From the NCBI GenBank assembly GCA_002329155.1, contig DCXY01000001.1, positions 24,887-88,886 on the forward strand: a stretch of 64,000 bases of DNA, written 5' to 3'. The translations under genes were made by a program, and so were the position numbers. The stretch comes from Stenotrophomonas sp. UBA2124. Lineage in GTDB: Bacteria; Pseudomonadota; Gammaproteobacteria; Xanthomonadales; Xanthomonadaceae. Shown piece by piece: positions 18,401-25,922 of the stretch (the stretch's first letter is position 1; every line of letters begins with the position of its first letter). The notes under the pieces were generated by a model. The model searched no databases. It saw nothing but the letters and a program-made list of their open reading frames with translations, and was not told where the DNA came from.

Positions 18401-18643
18401 AACGAAAGCGCCGTGCGTGAGTTGGGCGACGACATCTTGAAAAAGATCGCTGTCGAGATCACCGAGAAGCTACGCAACAGCACTACGGTGGATTGGCAGG
18501 TGCGCGAGAGTGTACGTGCCAAGCTGCGGATTCTGGTGCGGCGCACCTTGCAGAAATGGAAGTATCCACCTGACAAGCAACCAGAGGCAGTGGAACTGGT
18601 GCTGGAGCAGGCTGAGTCGCTTTCCGACAAGTGGTCAACGTAA
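15491..18643 (+). CDS. hsdR: Type I restriction-modification system, endonuclease/translocase subunit
   Basis: A 1050-residue motor and nuclease subunit. The N-terminal PD-(D/E)xK nuclease is visible as PDLVAF (Asp142) with IELKN (Glu157, Lys159). The SF2 helicase motor follows with Walker A WHTQGSGKS (about 316-324), Walker B DEAHRSQYG, and motif III FTGTPI. A helical C-terminal region would dock on the HsdM/HsdS complex. The start is a TTG at 15491 that overlaps the doc stop and has GGGGGGCGGG ahead of it; no ATG fits the family's N-terminus better. It is the last gene of the operon. Confidence 0.95.
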   Translation: MTITEQQLEDAAIGWLRDLGWQFVPGPDIAPDGEQPARTDYRQVVLRERLLAALARINPHIPVAALEHAAHELLTISEPLLIARNRRVHRLLLSGIPVEFPVGDEKRSDLVNLIDFAEPRNNDFLLVSQFTVTGTKQPRRPDLVAFVNGLPLAVIELKNPANEQTDIWDAFNQIQTYKDEIEDLFNTNVAVVVSDGFTARLGSLTANQERMQPWRAVANEDDRPRLEFELETLVRGFFDPALFLDYVRHFVLFEQDADQIIKKIAGYHQFHAVREAVKATLVAARNPNRGLLEVQEPRATYGKEVQPGSRKAGVVWHTQGSGKSITMACYAGKLLQQPEMKNPTLVVVTDRNDLDGQLYGTFCAAEDLLRQTPVQAGSREQLREMLASREAGGIIFTTVQKFALLDAEEQHPLLSERSNIVVISDEAHRSQYGMKGRLDTRTGKYVFGYAKHMRDALANATFIGFTGTPIALEDKDTRAVFGDYVSIYDIQDAVDDGATVPIFYESRLAKLDVNQAEIDALNALVDEVIEDEEDITAREKTKSDWAALTKLVGATPRLDQVAADLVQHFETRTDTLEGKAMIVCMSRDICAELYKAIVALRPEWHDADPEKGAIKVVMTGSAADKALLQPHLYSQQVKRRLEKRFKDPSDPLRLVIVRDMWLTGFDAPCCHTMYVDKPMKGHNLMQAIARVNRVFRNKPGGLVVDYIGIANELKAALKTYTESKGKGDPAHNAAEALAVLLEKLDIVRGLMHGFDYSGFETDAMKLLVPVANHILGLRDGKQRFLDAMLAVSKAFSLCSTLDGAAALRTEIAFFAAVKAAIVKFTTVDRKRSDADKSSALKQILDNAIVADGVADIFALAGLDKPNLGLLSEEFLEDVRQMKSRNLAVELLEKLLRDEIKARARNNVVQEKKYGDRLLETLRKYHNRAVETAQVIEELIQMAKDFQAALEREAALGLNPDEIAFYDALANNESAVRELGDDILKKIAVEITEKLRNSTTVDWQVRESVRAKLRILVRRTLQKWKYPPDKQPEAVELVLEQAESLSDKWST

Positions 18644-18893
18644 AGCTGAGTTAGGCATATTGTGCTCACGAGGCGGGGAAAGTGGTTGGGTGCTGATAGC
18701 TCCAGCTTGTTTTCCCGCACCCGTACGGCCTGGGTTGGGTTTATGGGCTGAATGATCGAGTCATTCGGCTCATACAGAAGGCCGGCTCTTTCTGCCTGAT
18801 CACCGTGGTCTGGTAGGACGTCATCGTTGCTGACTTGGCACGGCCCCGGGAGGTGATCAGCCACTCGCCCCCAGCCCCCGCTAGAATCCCCCC

Positions 18894-19670
18894 ATGAAAA
18901 TCGCCTCATGGAACGTCAATTCGCTCAATGTCCGCCTGCCGCACCTGGAGCAGTGGCTGGCTGACTTTGCCCCCGACGTGGTCGGCATCCAGGAAACCAA
19001 GCTGGAGGACCACAAGTTCCCCGACACGCGGCTGCTGGAGCTGGGCTACCGCAACGTGTTTGCCGGGCAGAAGACCTACAACGGCGTGGCGCTGCTGGCG
19101 CGTGATGCCATCGAGGACGTGCAGATAGGCATTCCCGGTTTCGAGGACGAGCAGAAGCGCGCCATTGCCGGCACCATCAACGGCGTGCGCGTGATCAACC
19201 TGTACGTGGTCAACGGCCAGGACGTGGGCACCGACAAGTACGCCTACAAGCTGCGTTGGCTGGAAGCGGTGCATGCGTGGGTGGCCGCCGAACTGCAGCA
19301 GCATCCGCAGCTGGTGGTGATGGGCGATTTCAACATCGCACCGGACGCGCGTGACGTGTACGACCCGGCGGTGTGGAACGACGACCACATTCTCACCTCC
19401 ACCGCCGAGCGCGCGGGCCTGCAGCGGCTGCTGGACCTGGGCCTGCACGACGGCTTCCGCCTGCACAACGACGAGGCCGGCATCTTCAGCTGGTGGGATT
19501 ACCGCGCCGCGGGCTTCCGCCGCGATCTGGGCCTGCGCATCGACCTGACCCTGGTATCTGACGCGCTCAAGCCGCAGGCGCTGGCATCAGGCATCGACCG
19601 CGAGCCGCGTACCTGGGAGCGGCCCAGCGACCACGCGCCGGCATGGGTGCAGTTGGCACCGCGTGGCTGA
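18894..19670 (+). CDS. xthA: Exodeoxyribonuclease III
   Basis: A 258-residue base-excision-repair nuclease (AP endonuclease and 3'-5' exonuclease). The exonuclease-endonuclease-phosphatase fold is clear: MKIASWNVNSLNVR, IQETKLEDHKFP with the metal-binding Glu, VVMGDFNIAP with the catalytic Asp and Asn, and RPSDHAPAWVQL with the active-site His near the end. The 223-base space upstream from hsdR holds nothing I can identify, and it probably marks the end of the defence island. A hairpin follows the stop, so the gene seems to be transcribed alone. Confidence 0.96.
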   Translation: MKIASWNVNSLNVRLPHLEQWLADFAPDVVGIQETKLEDHKFPDTRLLELGYRNVFAGQKTYNGVALLARDAIEDVQIGIPGFEDEQKRAIAGTINGVRVINLYVVNGQDVGTDKYAYKLRWLEAVHAWVAAELQQHPQLVVMGDFNIAPDARDVYDPAVWNDDHILTSTAERAGLQRLLDLGLHDGFRLHNDEAGIFSWWDYRAAGFRRDLGLRIDLTLVSDALKPQALASGIDREPRTWERPSDHAPAWVQLAPRG

Positions 19671-19680
19671 AAACGACAAA

Positions 19681-19702
19681 GCCCGGCCATTGCTGGCCGG
19701 GC
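19681..19702 (-). terminator. Hairpin terminator between xthA and the GlsB-type gene
   Basis: A perfect 9-bp stem GCCCGGCCA / TGGCCGGGC with a TTGC loop lies between convergent genes. On the minus strand it is followed by TTTGTCGTTTT, so it terminates the GlsB-type gene best and may also stop xthA. Confidence 0.75.
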
Positions 19703-19727
19703 CCCGTGTCGATTTCGGCGCCGTGGG

Positions 19728-19982
19728 TCAGCGAATGCTTTTGCGCGTGAACAGGTTGACGATGGCGAGCAGAATTACCGCGCCCACCAGCGACAACAGG
19801 AACGAGCGAAGTGTGATGGCACCGTTGATGCTGCCACCGCTGAACAGGAAGCCGGCGATCATGGCGCCGATGATACCCACGATGATGTTCAGCAGGATGC
19901 CCTGCTGCCCATCGCGGCGCATGATGAGACTGGCCAGCCAACCCACGACACCGCCGACAATCAACCAGATGATGATACCCAT
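19728..19982 (-). CDS. GlsB/YeaQ/YmgE-family stress-response membrane protein
   Basis: An 84-residue hydrophobic protein of the transglycosylase-associated family. It has the pattern MGIIIWLIVGGVVGWLAS, then GILLNIIVGIIGAMIAG, with Gly-rich membrane helices and a short basic C-terminus (TRKSIR). The frame extends upstream to 20033, but ATG 19982 has AAGGGAGA at the right distance and gives the usual family N-terminus. Members are induced in stress in several bacteria; the biochemical role is unknown. Confidence 0.88.
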   Translation of the reverse strand: MGIIIWLIVGGVVGWLASLIMRRDGQQGILLNIIVGIIGAMIAGFLFSGGSINGAITLRSFLLSLVGAVILLAIVNLFTRKSIR

Positions 19983-20081
19983 GCGCAAATCTCCCTTGCC
20001 AAAAGCACCTGACGGTGCGGTGTATACAGTCAACGCGTGTGATCGTGAACGTTCTGTTTATTCTGCAGGTGGCTGTTCAGC

Positions 20082-20681
20082 ATGAGCGGGCCGGTGCAGG
20101 CGTGGCGTTTCCAGCCCGTGCGGGTATGGCTGCTGGCACACACACCGGGCGAGCGCGGGGAGCCACAGGCACGCGAATTGTTGGCGCGGGAGCTGGGCAG
20201 CACGCCGCAGGCGCTGCCGCTGACCCGCGATGAGCGCAGCCGTCCGTGGCTGATCGGTGACCTGTCTCATTACGGTACGGGATGGAGTCACAGCGGGCGG
20301 CACCTGCTGGTGGCGCTGGGCGAGGGCGCGCGCCTGGGCGTGGACCTGGAGCAGCAGCGGCCCCGGCGGCAGATGCGTGAGGTGATCCGCCGTTTCTTCC
20401 ACCCGGATGAGGTCGCATGGCTGGATGCGCTGGAGGATGCGCAGTGCCAGCAGTGGTTTTTCCGGGTGTGGTGCGCGAAGGAGGCGTTGCTGAAGGCACA
20501 CGGTCACGGCATTTCGTTCGGCCTGCACAAGCTGCGTTTCGCGCCGGATGCGGAAGGGGCGTTGCAGTTGGTGTGGTGCGATCCGGGGCTGGGCGATGCG
20601 CGCCGCTGGAATCTGCACGAGTGGCAGGCGACGGAGGATTTCCGCGCGGCGCTGGCGTGGTATCCGCTGCAGGCGGATTAG
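20082..20681 (+). CDS. 4'-phosphopantetheinyl transferase (Sfp-type)
   Basis: A 199-residue transferase that would move the phosphopantetheine arm of CoA onto a carrier-protein serine. Sfp-family signatures are GVDLEQQRPRR (metal-binding Asp and Glu) and FFRVWCAKEALLKAHG (the W-x-x-K-E-A motif). An upstream LSHYGTGWSHSG carries the family's S-H element. It is alone in its direction, with no carrier protein nearby. The aryl-polyene carrier protein at 57154-57423 is the only candidate substrate in the window; that link is inference. Some xanthomonads have several such enzymes. Confidence 0.85.
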   Translation: MSGPVQAWRFQPVRVWLLAHTPGERGEPQARELLARELGSTPQALPLTRDERSRPWLIGDLSHYGTGWSHSGRHLLVALGEGARLGVDLEQQRPRRQMREVIRRFFHPDEVAWLDALEDAQCQQWFFRVWCAKEALLKAHGHGISFGLHKLRFAPDAEGALQLVWCDPGLGDARRWNLHEWQATEDFRAALAWYPLQAD

Positions 20682-21067
20682 TTCTTCCGCAGCAGGATCA
20701 GCGATCCCGCGAGGCTTTCCCTTTCCCGCTCAGCTTTCCCCTCTCCCGTTCACGGGAGAGGGGCAGGGGAGAGGGCGCTTTTGCTTTTTACTCTTGCTCT
20801 TGCTTCGGCTCCACCCGGGTTCCCTTCCGCAGCGGAGTGGACCCGCGCTGCGCAGCAGCGTGGGCGCGTAGGCAGGGCGTGCTTGACCAGCCTCCGGCTG
20901 TTGAGGGGCTCTTCTCTTGGTTACTTTCTCTTTGCACGAGCAAAGAGAAGTGACTCGCTCCCCGAAGGGGAGTGAAAGCTTTTGATCCTGGTGCTGTTGT
21001 TGCCCACAAATCAGAGTAGCAGGAGCACCCCCTCAAGGCTTCGCATCAGTCCTGCGATAATCCCCTC
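20682..21067. other. Gene-free stretch with three hairpins
   Basis: No gene is supported here. Visible structure: a 12-bp perfect stem CCCCTCTCCCGT/ACGGGAGAGGGG at 20738-20763; a long stem TTACTTTCTCTTTGC/GCAAAGAGAAGTGA at 20921-20953; and CTCCCC/GGGGAG at 20958-20972. The first resembles the hairpin at 35042-35061. I regard these as dispersed intergenic repeats, partly acting as terminators after the transferase gene. Confidence 0.6.
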
Positions 21068-21706
21068 ATGAACGACACCTCCCTTCCGCCCGAAGTCGCC
21101 ACCGACCTGCACAACGGCCTGCAGGCCATGGGTCTGGATGCCGCGCTGGCACAGCCGCTGCTGGCCTACCTGGCCCTGCTCGTGCGCTGGAACCGCACCT
21201 ACAACCTCACCGCCATCCGCGACCCGCGCGAAATGGTCACCCGCCACCTGCTGGACTCGCTGGCCATGGCCCCGCACGTCGAAACCGGCACCCTGGCCGA
21301 CCTCGGCACCGGCCCGGGGCTGCCCGGCATCCCGCTTGCCATTGCCCATCCGCAGCTGCAGGTGACCCTGGTGGAAAGCAATGGCAAGAAGGCACGTTTC
21401 CTGCGCGAGGCTGTACGCCAGCTGGGCCTGGGCAATGCCCGCGTGGCCGAATCGCGGGCCGAGGCGCTGGACGAGGCCGGCAAGTACGACAACCTCACCG
21501 CCCGGGCCATGGATACCTTGGCCGGCATCGTCGAGGTCGGCGGGCACCTGCTGCGCCCCGGCGGCCAGCTGCTGGCCATGAAGGGCGTGTACCCGCACGA
21601 AGAGATCGCCGCGCTGCCGGCTGACTGGCAGGTGCTGGAAGTGCGCCCGCTGCAGGTGCCGGGGCTGGTGGGCGACCGCCATCTGGTGGTGGCCGAGCGG
21701 CGGTGA
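21068..21706 (+). CDS. rsmG: 16S rRNA (guanine527-N7)-methyltransferase
   Basis: A 212-residue SAM-dependent methyltransferase (GidB family) that methylates G527 of 16S rRNA. Signatures are LVRWNRTYNLTAIRDPREMV, HLLDSLAMAP, and the SAM-binding DLGTGPGLPGIPLA. VTLVESNGKKARFLREAV is the acidic-loop region. It lies upstream of parA and parB, the common rsmG-parA-parB order. ATG 21068 has no strong ribosome-binding site, but the N-terminus fits the family. Confidence 0.95.
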   Translation: MNDTSLPPEVATDLHNGLQAMGLDAALAQPLLAYLALLVRWNRTYNLTAIRDPREMVTRHLLDSLAMAPHVETGTLADLGTGPGLPGIPLAIAHPQLQVTLVESNGKKARFLREAVRQLGLGNARVAESRAEALDEAGKYDNLTARAMDTLAGIVEVGGHLLRPGGQLLAMKGVYPHEEIAALPADWQVLEVRPLQVPGLVGDRHLVVAERR

Positions 21707-21723
21707 TGGTGCGGGGGTAGAGC

Positions 21724-21770
21724 GACCCCTCCCCAACCCTCCCCTTGGCCGGCGGCCAAAGGGAGGGGGC
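21724..21770 (+). repeat. Intergenic C/G-rich hairpin repeat, copy 4
   Basis: ACCCCTCCCCAACCCTCCCC with inner stem TTGGCC-GGC-GGCCAA and closing GGGAGGG. It lies just after rsmG. The rest of the 310-base gap before parA holds a small inverted repeat (TGGCC...GGCCA near 21860-21878) and the parA promoter region, but no gene. Confidence 0.8.
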
Positions 21771-22016
21771 AAATGCTGCTTCGGGCCGTGTGCCGGTGGT
21801 TCACCCCTCCCGCCGCCTGAAGGTCGGGGGGCCAAGCGCTGCTCGCGCGACGCGCGCGTGGCCTGATAAATGGCCAGCGGGGCGAATCGGCCGGCGAGGG
21901 CCCACTTCCCGCCTGTCCCGCACAGGACAAACAGCCCCGGAGCGCCTGCCGATTTCCGCCTTTGCGCCGGTACCCCCATAATGAACGGTCCAACCCCGCC
22001 CACGAGGCTCTCCTGC

Positions 22017-22814
22017 ATGGCTCGCATCATCGCCATCGCCAACCAGAAAGGCGGCGTCGGCAAGACCACCACGGCTGTCAATCTGGCGGCCGCCCTTGCC
22101 GCTGCGCCCAAGCGAGTACTGCTGGTCGATCTGGACGCGCAGGGCAATGCAACCATGGGCAGTGGCGTGGACAAGCGTGAAGTGGCCGCGTCCACCTGCG
22201 ACCTGCTGCTGGGCGAGAACACCGCCGCCGAAGTGCGGGTGAAGGCCGCCGAAGGCTACGACCTGCTGCCGGGCAACATCGACCTGACCGCTGCGGAGAT
22301 CCAGCTGATGGAGCAGGGTGAGCGCGAACAGCGGCTCAAGCGCGCGCTGGCGCCCATCCGCGACGAATACGACTACATCCTGATCGACTGCCCGCCGGCG
22401 CTGTCGCTGCTCACGCTCAACGCGCTGGCCGCCGCCGACTCGGTGATCGTGCCGATGCAGTGCGAGTACTACGCGCTGGAAGGCCTCACCGCGCTGGTGG
22501 AAACCATCGACGCGCTGAAGGTCAACCTGAACCCCGGGCTGGAGATTGAAGGCGTGCTGCGCACCATGTTCGACGTGCGCAACAACCTGGCCAACGCCGT
22601 GTCGGCGCAGCTGACCGAATACTTCGGTGACCGCGTGTTCCGCACCATCGTGCCGCGCAACGTGCGCCTGGCCGAAGCACCCAGCCATGGCCAGAGCATC
22701 GTCGGCTACGACCGTGCCTCGCGGGGTGGCGTGGCCTATCTGGGGCTGGCGGGCGAGCTGATCCGCCGCAACCGTGAACGCAAGCAGGCCTCCCCGGCCG
22801 TGGAGGCTTACTGA
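22017..22814 (+). CDS. parA: Chromosome-partitioning ATPase ParA
   Basis: A 265-residue ParA/Soj ATPase. The deviant Walker A motif is near the start, NQKGGVGKTTTAVNLAAAL, with switch motifs LLVDLDAQGNATMGSG and YILIDCPPALSLLTLNAL. It binds DNA when ATP-loaded and works with ParB to segregate replication origins. I place the start at ATG 22017 (MARIIAIANQ); the frame is open to 21870, but the extension is Pro-rich and not ParA-like. The stop overlaps the parB start (TGATG), so the two are coupled. Confidence 0.96.
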   Translation: MARIIAIANQKGGVGKTTTAVNLAAALAAAPKRVLLVDLDAQGNATMGSGVDKREVAASTCDLLLGENTAAEVRVKAAEGYDLLPGNIDLTAAEIQLMEQGEREQRLKRALAPIRDEYDYILIDCPPALSLLTLNALAAADSVIVPMQCEYYALEGLTALVETIDALKVNLNPGLEIEGVLRTMFDVRNNLANAVSAQLTEYFGDRVFRTIVPRNVRLAEAPSHGQSIVGYDRASRGGVAYLGLAGELIRRNRERKQASPAVEAY

Positions 22815-23725
22815 TGACTGCCAAGAAGCGCGGCCTGGGCCGTGGACTGGATGCCCTGCTGGGGCCCAAGGGCGCGGTGACGCCGGTATCGGTGGCAGCC
22901 GTGGCCGAGCCGCAGCCGGGTGAGCTGCTGCGCAAGCTGCCCATCGACCAGCTGCAGCCGGGCAAGTACCAGCCGCGCCGTGACATGGACGAGGCCAAGC
23001 TGGCCGAGCTGTCCGAGTCGATCAAGGCCCAGGGCGTGATCCAGCCGATCCTGGTGCGCCAGCTTGAGGGTGGCAAGCACGAAATCATCGCCGGTGAACG
23101 CCGCTGGCGCGCCTCGCGCCTGGCCGGGCTGGACGAAGTGCCGGTGGTGGTGCGCGAGCTGGAAGACCGCACCGTCATCGCGATGGCGCTGATCGAGAAC
23201 ATCCAGCGTGAAGACCTCAACCCGCTGGAAGAAGCCGAGGCACTGGCCCGGCTGGTCAGCGAGTTCACGCTTACCCATGCCGAAGCCGCGCAGGCCGTGG
23301 GCCGTTCGCGCGCCTCGGTGTCCAACCTGCTGCGCCTGATCGACCTGCCGGTGGGCGTGCGCGTGCTGCTGGAAACCCGCCGCCTGGAAATGGGCCATGC
23401 CCGCGCGTTGCTCACGCTGGCGCCGGAGCTGGCCACCAAGCTGGCCGAAGAGGCCGCCGAGCAGGGCTGGTCGGTGCGCGAGGTGGAACACCGCGCCCAG
23501 CAGTTCGCCGCCGGCAAGGTGCCGGGCGCACGCAAGGCCAAGCCCGCGCCGACCGCGCCGCAGGCCGATATCGCATCGCTGGAAACCGAGCTTTCCGAAA
23601 CCCTGGGCACCAAGGTGGCCATCAGCCACGGCCGTGGCGGCAAGGGCAAGCTGGTCATCCATTACACCGACCTGGATACCCTGGACGGTGTGCTCGAACG
23701 CCTGCGCACCCGCGCACAGGGCTGA
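22814..23725 (+). CDS. parB: Chromosome-partitioning protein ParB
   Basis: A 303-residue ParB/Spo0J CTPase and DNA-binding protein. It opens with the ParA-stimulating KKRGLGRGLDALLG. Then follows the CTP-binding nuclease-like domain with GERRWRASRLAGL and MALIENIQREDLNPLEEAEA. The HTH for parS is LTHAEAAQAVGRSRASVSNL. A variable linker and the C-terminal dimerisation segment complete it. No match to the parS consensus was seen in the window, but a set of 14-bp direct repeats follows the gene. Confidence 0.96.
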   Translation: MTAKKRGLGRGLDALLGPKGAVTPVSVAAVAEPQPGELLRKLPIDQLQPGKYQPRRDMDEAKLAELSESIKAQGVIQPILVRQLEGGKHEIIAGERRWRASRLAGLDEVPVVVRELEDRTVIAMALIENIQREDLNPLEEAEALARLVSEFTLTHAEAAQAVGRSRASVSNLLRLIDLPVGVRVLLETRRLEMGHARALLTLAPELATKLAEEAAEQGWSVREVEHRAQQFAAGKVPGARKAKPAPTAPQADIASLETELSETLGTKVAISHGRGGKGKLVIHYTDLDTLDGVLERLRTRAQG

Positions 23726-23731
23726 GGTTTC

Positions 23732-23787
23732 CAGCTCATTGAAGTACGTTCACTGAAGCACGCTCACTGAAACACCTTCACCGAAAC
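23732..23787 (+). repeat. Four tandem 14-bp direct repeats after parB
   Basis: Units at 23732-23745, 23746-23759, 23760-23773 and 23774-23787 read CAGCTCATTGAAGT, ACGTTCACTGAAGC, ACGCTCACTGAAAC and ACCTTCACCGAAAC. They sit between parB and the next gene. The last two contain CACTGAAACA and CACCGAAACA, which look like a ParB half-site (GTGAAACA) with one change. There is no full palindrome. Confidence 0.7.
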
Positions 23788-23816
23788 ACACGTTCCCCAG
23801 AGGTACACGCAAGGCG

Positions 23817-24125
23817 ATGAATCCGAACAAGGTCGACCGCAATCACCTGTTGCGTCTGACCGACCTGCCGAATGTCGGGCCGGCCTGTGAAAAAGATCTA
23901 CGCCTCATTGGCATCCGCGTACCGGCGCATCTGCGCGGGCGCGATGCGTACGACATGTACGCGCAGCTGTGCCTGAAGACCGGCGTGGTGCATGACCCCT
24001 GCGTGATCGATGTGTTCCTCTCCATCGTGCGCTTCATGGCCGGCGAACAACCGCAGCCGTGGTGGGCCTTCAGCAAGGAACGCAAAGCCACGCTGGCCAA
24101 GGAACTGCCACCCTGTCTGTGGTGA
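23817..24125 (+). CDS. Helix-hairpin-helix protein of the Cdd1 ('pathogenicity locus') family
   Basis: A 102-residue protein. The N-terminal half reads LLRLTDLPNVGPACEKDLRL, a helix-hairpin-helix as in DNA-binding and repair proteins, then RDAYDMYAQLCLKTGVVHDP and CVIDVFLSIVRFMAGE. This order matches the small Cdd1 family. Its function is not established; non-specific DNA binding is a fair guess. AGGCG precedes ATG 23817. It has its own short leader after the parB repeats and may be cotranscribed with the SUFU gene 39 bases further on. Confidence 0.82.
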   Translation: MNPNKVDRNHLLRLTDLPNVGPACEKDLRLIGIRVPAHLRGRDAYDMYAQLCLKTGVVHDPCVIDVFLSIVRFMAGEQPQPWWAFSKERKATLAKELPPCLW

Positions 24126-24164
24126 TGCACCTCCGGCCAATCCCGACAGCAAATGGAGCAGCGC

Positions 24165-24881
24165 ATGAGCAGCGAAATTGACGAGAAGAGTGCCGGCGGC
24201 AGCGACATCCTCCATCACGGTGAGCCGGCAGGCTTCGAGCCCGCGCAGGGCGAGGTCTGCATCGAGCAGATCTCCGACCATATCGAAGAACATCTGGGGC
24301 CGATCAGCAGCGTCTACCACGAGATGCTCTCGGACACCGTGCATATCGACGTGCATGTGGTTCCGGCCACCGAGGAGTTCCCGTACCTGCATCTGATCAC
24401 CTCCGGCATGAGCGACCTGCCCATGCAGGTGCCACCGGACAGCGGTGCGCCGCGGTACATGGAGCTGATGATCACCCTGCCCGGTGACTGGCCGCTGGAC
24501 CACACCGACCTCGAGGATGAGCGCCACTACTGGCCCATCCGCCTGCTCAAGTGGCTGGCGCGCTTTCCGCACAAGCATGCGACCTGGCTGGGCCGTGGCC
24601 ACACCATTCCGAATCAGGAACCGTTCGCGGACAACGTGGCCTTCGATGCGGTCATCATCCTGCCCTCCGTCGTCGTGCCGGAGGAATTCAGGGAACTGGT
24701 CATCGACGCGGACAAGACCATCACCTTCATGGCGGTGGTGCCGCTGTATCCCGAAGAACTCGCGCTGAAGCTGGAGAAGGGCACCGATGCCCTGATCGAT
24801 GGTTTCATCGACAAAGAGATCAACGACATCTGCCTCCCCGGCCGCCCGAACGCGGCCACGAAACGCTCTGGACTGTTCTGA
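24165..24881 (+). CDS. Suppressor-of-fused (SUFU) domain protein
   Basis: A 238-residue cytoplasmic protein. It has the bacterial SUFU pattern: VCIEQISDHIEEHLGPI, VYHEMLSDTVHIDVHVVPAT, FPYLHLITSGMSDLPM, then APRYMELMITLPGDWPL and LPSVVVPEEF. In bacteria SUFU domains often serve as immunity modules against polymorphic toxins, but stand-alone housekeeping forms like this one are also widespread; no toxin is nearby. I choose ATG 24165 over ATG 24153 because GGAG lies 6 bases ahead of it. Its stop overlaps the epimerase start (TGATG). Confidence 0.85.
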   Translation: MSSEIDEKSAGGSDILHHGEPAGFEPAQGEVCIEQISDHIEEHLGPISSVYHEMLSDTVHIDVHVVPATEEFPYLHLITSGMSDLPMQVPPDSGAPRYMELMITLPGDWPLDHTDLEDERHYWPIRLLKWLARFPHKHATWLGRGHTIPNQEPFADNVAFDAVIILPSVVVPEEFRELVIDADKTITFMAVVPLYPEELALKLEKGTDALIDGFIDKEINDICLPGRPNAATKRSGLF

Positions 24882-25846
24882 TGACCATACTCGTCACCGG
24901 CGCTGCCGGCTTCATCGGCGCCTATACCAGCCAGGCCCTGGTCGCGCGCGGTGAGCGCGTGGTGGGGCTGGACAACTACAACGATTACTACGACCCGCAG
25001 ATCAAGCGCGACCGCGTGGCCGCACTGTGCCCGCAGGTGGACATCCGCGCGCTGGACCTCACCGACCGCGAGGGCCTGGCCGCGCTGTTCGATGAAATCC
25101 AGCCCAGCCGGGTGATCCACCTGGCCGCGCAGGCCGGTGTGCGCTACTCGCTGGAAAACCCGCACGCCTACGTGGAAAGCAACCTGGTCGGCTTCGTCAA
25201 CATGCTGGAACTGTGCCGCCACCGTGGCGTGCAGCACCTGGTGTATGCCTCCAGCAGCTCGGTGTATGGCGACTCGGCCACGCCGCCGTTCTCCGAAGAC
25301 CAGCGCGTGGACCGCCCACGATCGCTGTACGCGGCCACCAAGGCCGCCAACGAGCTGATGGCCTACACCTACGCCCAGCTCTACGGCCTGCGCGCCACCG
25401 GCCTGCGCTTCTTCACCGTGTACGGGCCGTGGGGCAGGCCGGACATGGCGCCGCTGCTGTTCTCGCGCGCGGTGCTGGCCGGGCGCAGCATCGATGTGTT
25501 CAACGATGGCCACATGCGCCGCGATTTCACACATGTTTCCGACATCGTGGCCGGTATCCTCGGCGCGCTGTCGCACCCTTCCGCCGAGGCCACACCGCAT
25601 CAGGTGTTCAACCTTGGCAACCACACGCCGGTGGAGCTCGAGCATTTCATCGACGTGATCGCCGCGGCCGCAGGGCGGCCGGCCAACAAGGTCTACAAGC
25701 CGATGCAGCCGGGGGACATGGTGCAGACCATGGCCGATACCGCGCGTGCCAGGGCGGCCTTTGGTTATGAGCCGGTCACGCCGATCGAGCAGGGCCTGCC
25801 ACCTGTGGTGGAATGGTGCCGCAGCTATTTCGGTTCCCGCGCCTGA
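24881..25846 (+). CDS. NAD-dependent epimerase, probable UDP-glucuronate 4-epimerase
   Basis: A 321-residue extended short-chain dehydrogenase. The NAD-binding motif is TGAAGFIGAYTSQAL. The sugar-nucleotide pattern LDNYNDYYDPQIKRDR and the catalytic YAATK with a Ser in YASSSSVYGDS follow. FTVYGPWGRPDMAP and FNDGHMRRDFTHVSDIV are the signatures of the UDP-glucuronate 4-epimerase (CapI/WbnF) group, which makes UDP-galacturonate for surface polysaccharides. The frame is open to 24551 inside the SUFU gene, but ATG 24881 gives the classical N-terminus. It probably supplies the glycosyltransferase that follows. Confidence 0.9.
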   Translation: MTILVTGAAGFIGAYTSQALVARGERVVGLDNYNDYYDPQIKRDRVAALCPQVDIRALDLTDREGLAALFDEIQPSRVIHLAAQAGVRYSLENPHAYVESNLVGFVNMLELCRHRGVQHLVYASSSSVYGDSATPPFSEDQRVDRPRSLYAATKAANELMAYTYAQLYGLRATGLRFFTVYGPWGRPDMAPLLFSRAVLAGRSIDVFNDGHMRRDFTHVSDIVAGILGALSHPSAEATPHQVFNLGNHTPVELEHFIDVIAAAAGRPANKVYKPMQPGDMVQTMADTARARAAFGYEPVTPIEQGLPPVVEWCRSYFGSRA

Positions 25847-25922
25847 TTTCATATTCTGCTAAGACGGGAGCCGGACAATGTTTCGACCTTCCTGAATTGC
25901 CAAAAGAAACGGAACCCGCGTC

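Noticed and set aside
18644..18893. A gene or attachment site after hsdR
   Set aside because: No convincing frame, tRNA end or direct repeat matching the left side of the island could be seen by eye.
23732..23787. Tandem repeats as a mini CRISPR array
   Set aside because: The period is 14 bases with no unique spacers, and no cas genes are present.
22017..23816. A parS site within parA-parB or its flanks
   Set aside because: No stretch close to TGTTTCACGTGAAACA was found; only half-site-like pieces occur in the 14-bp repeats.
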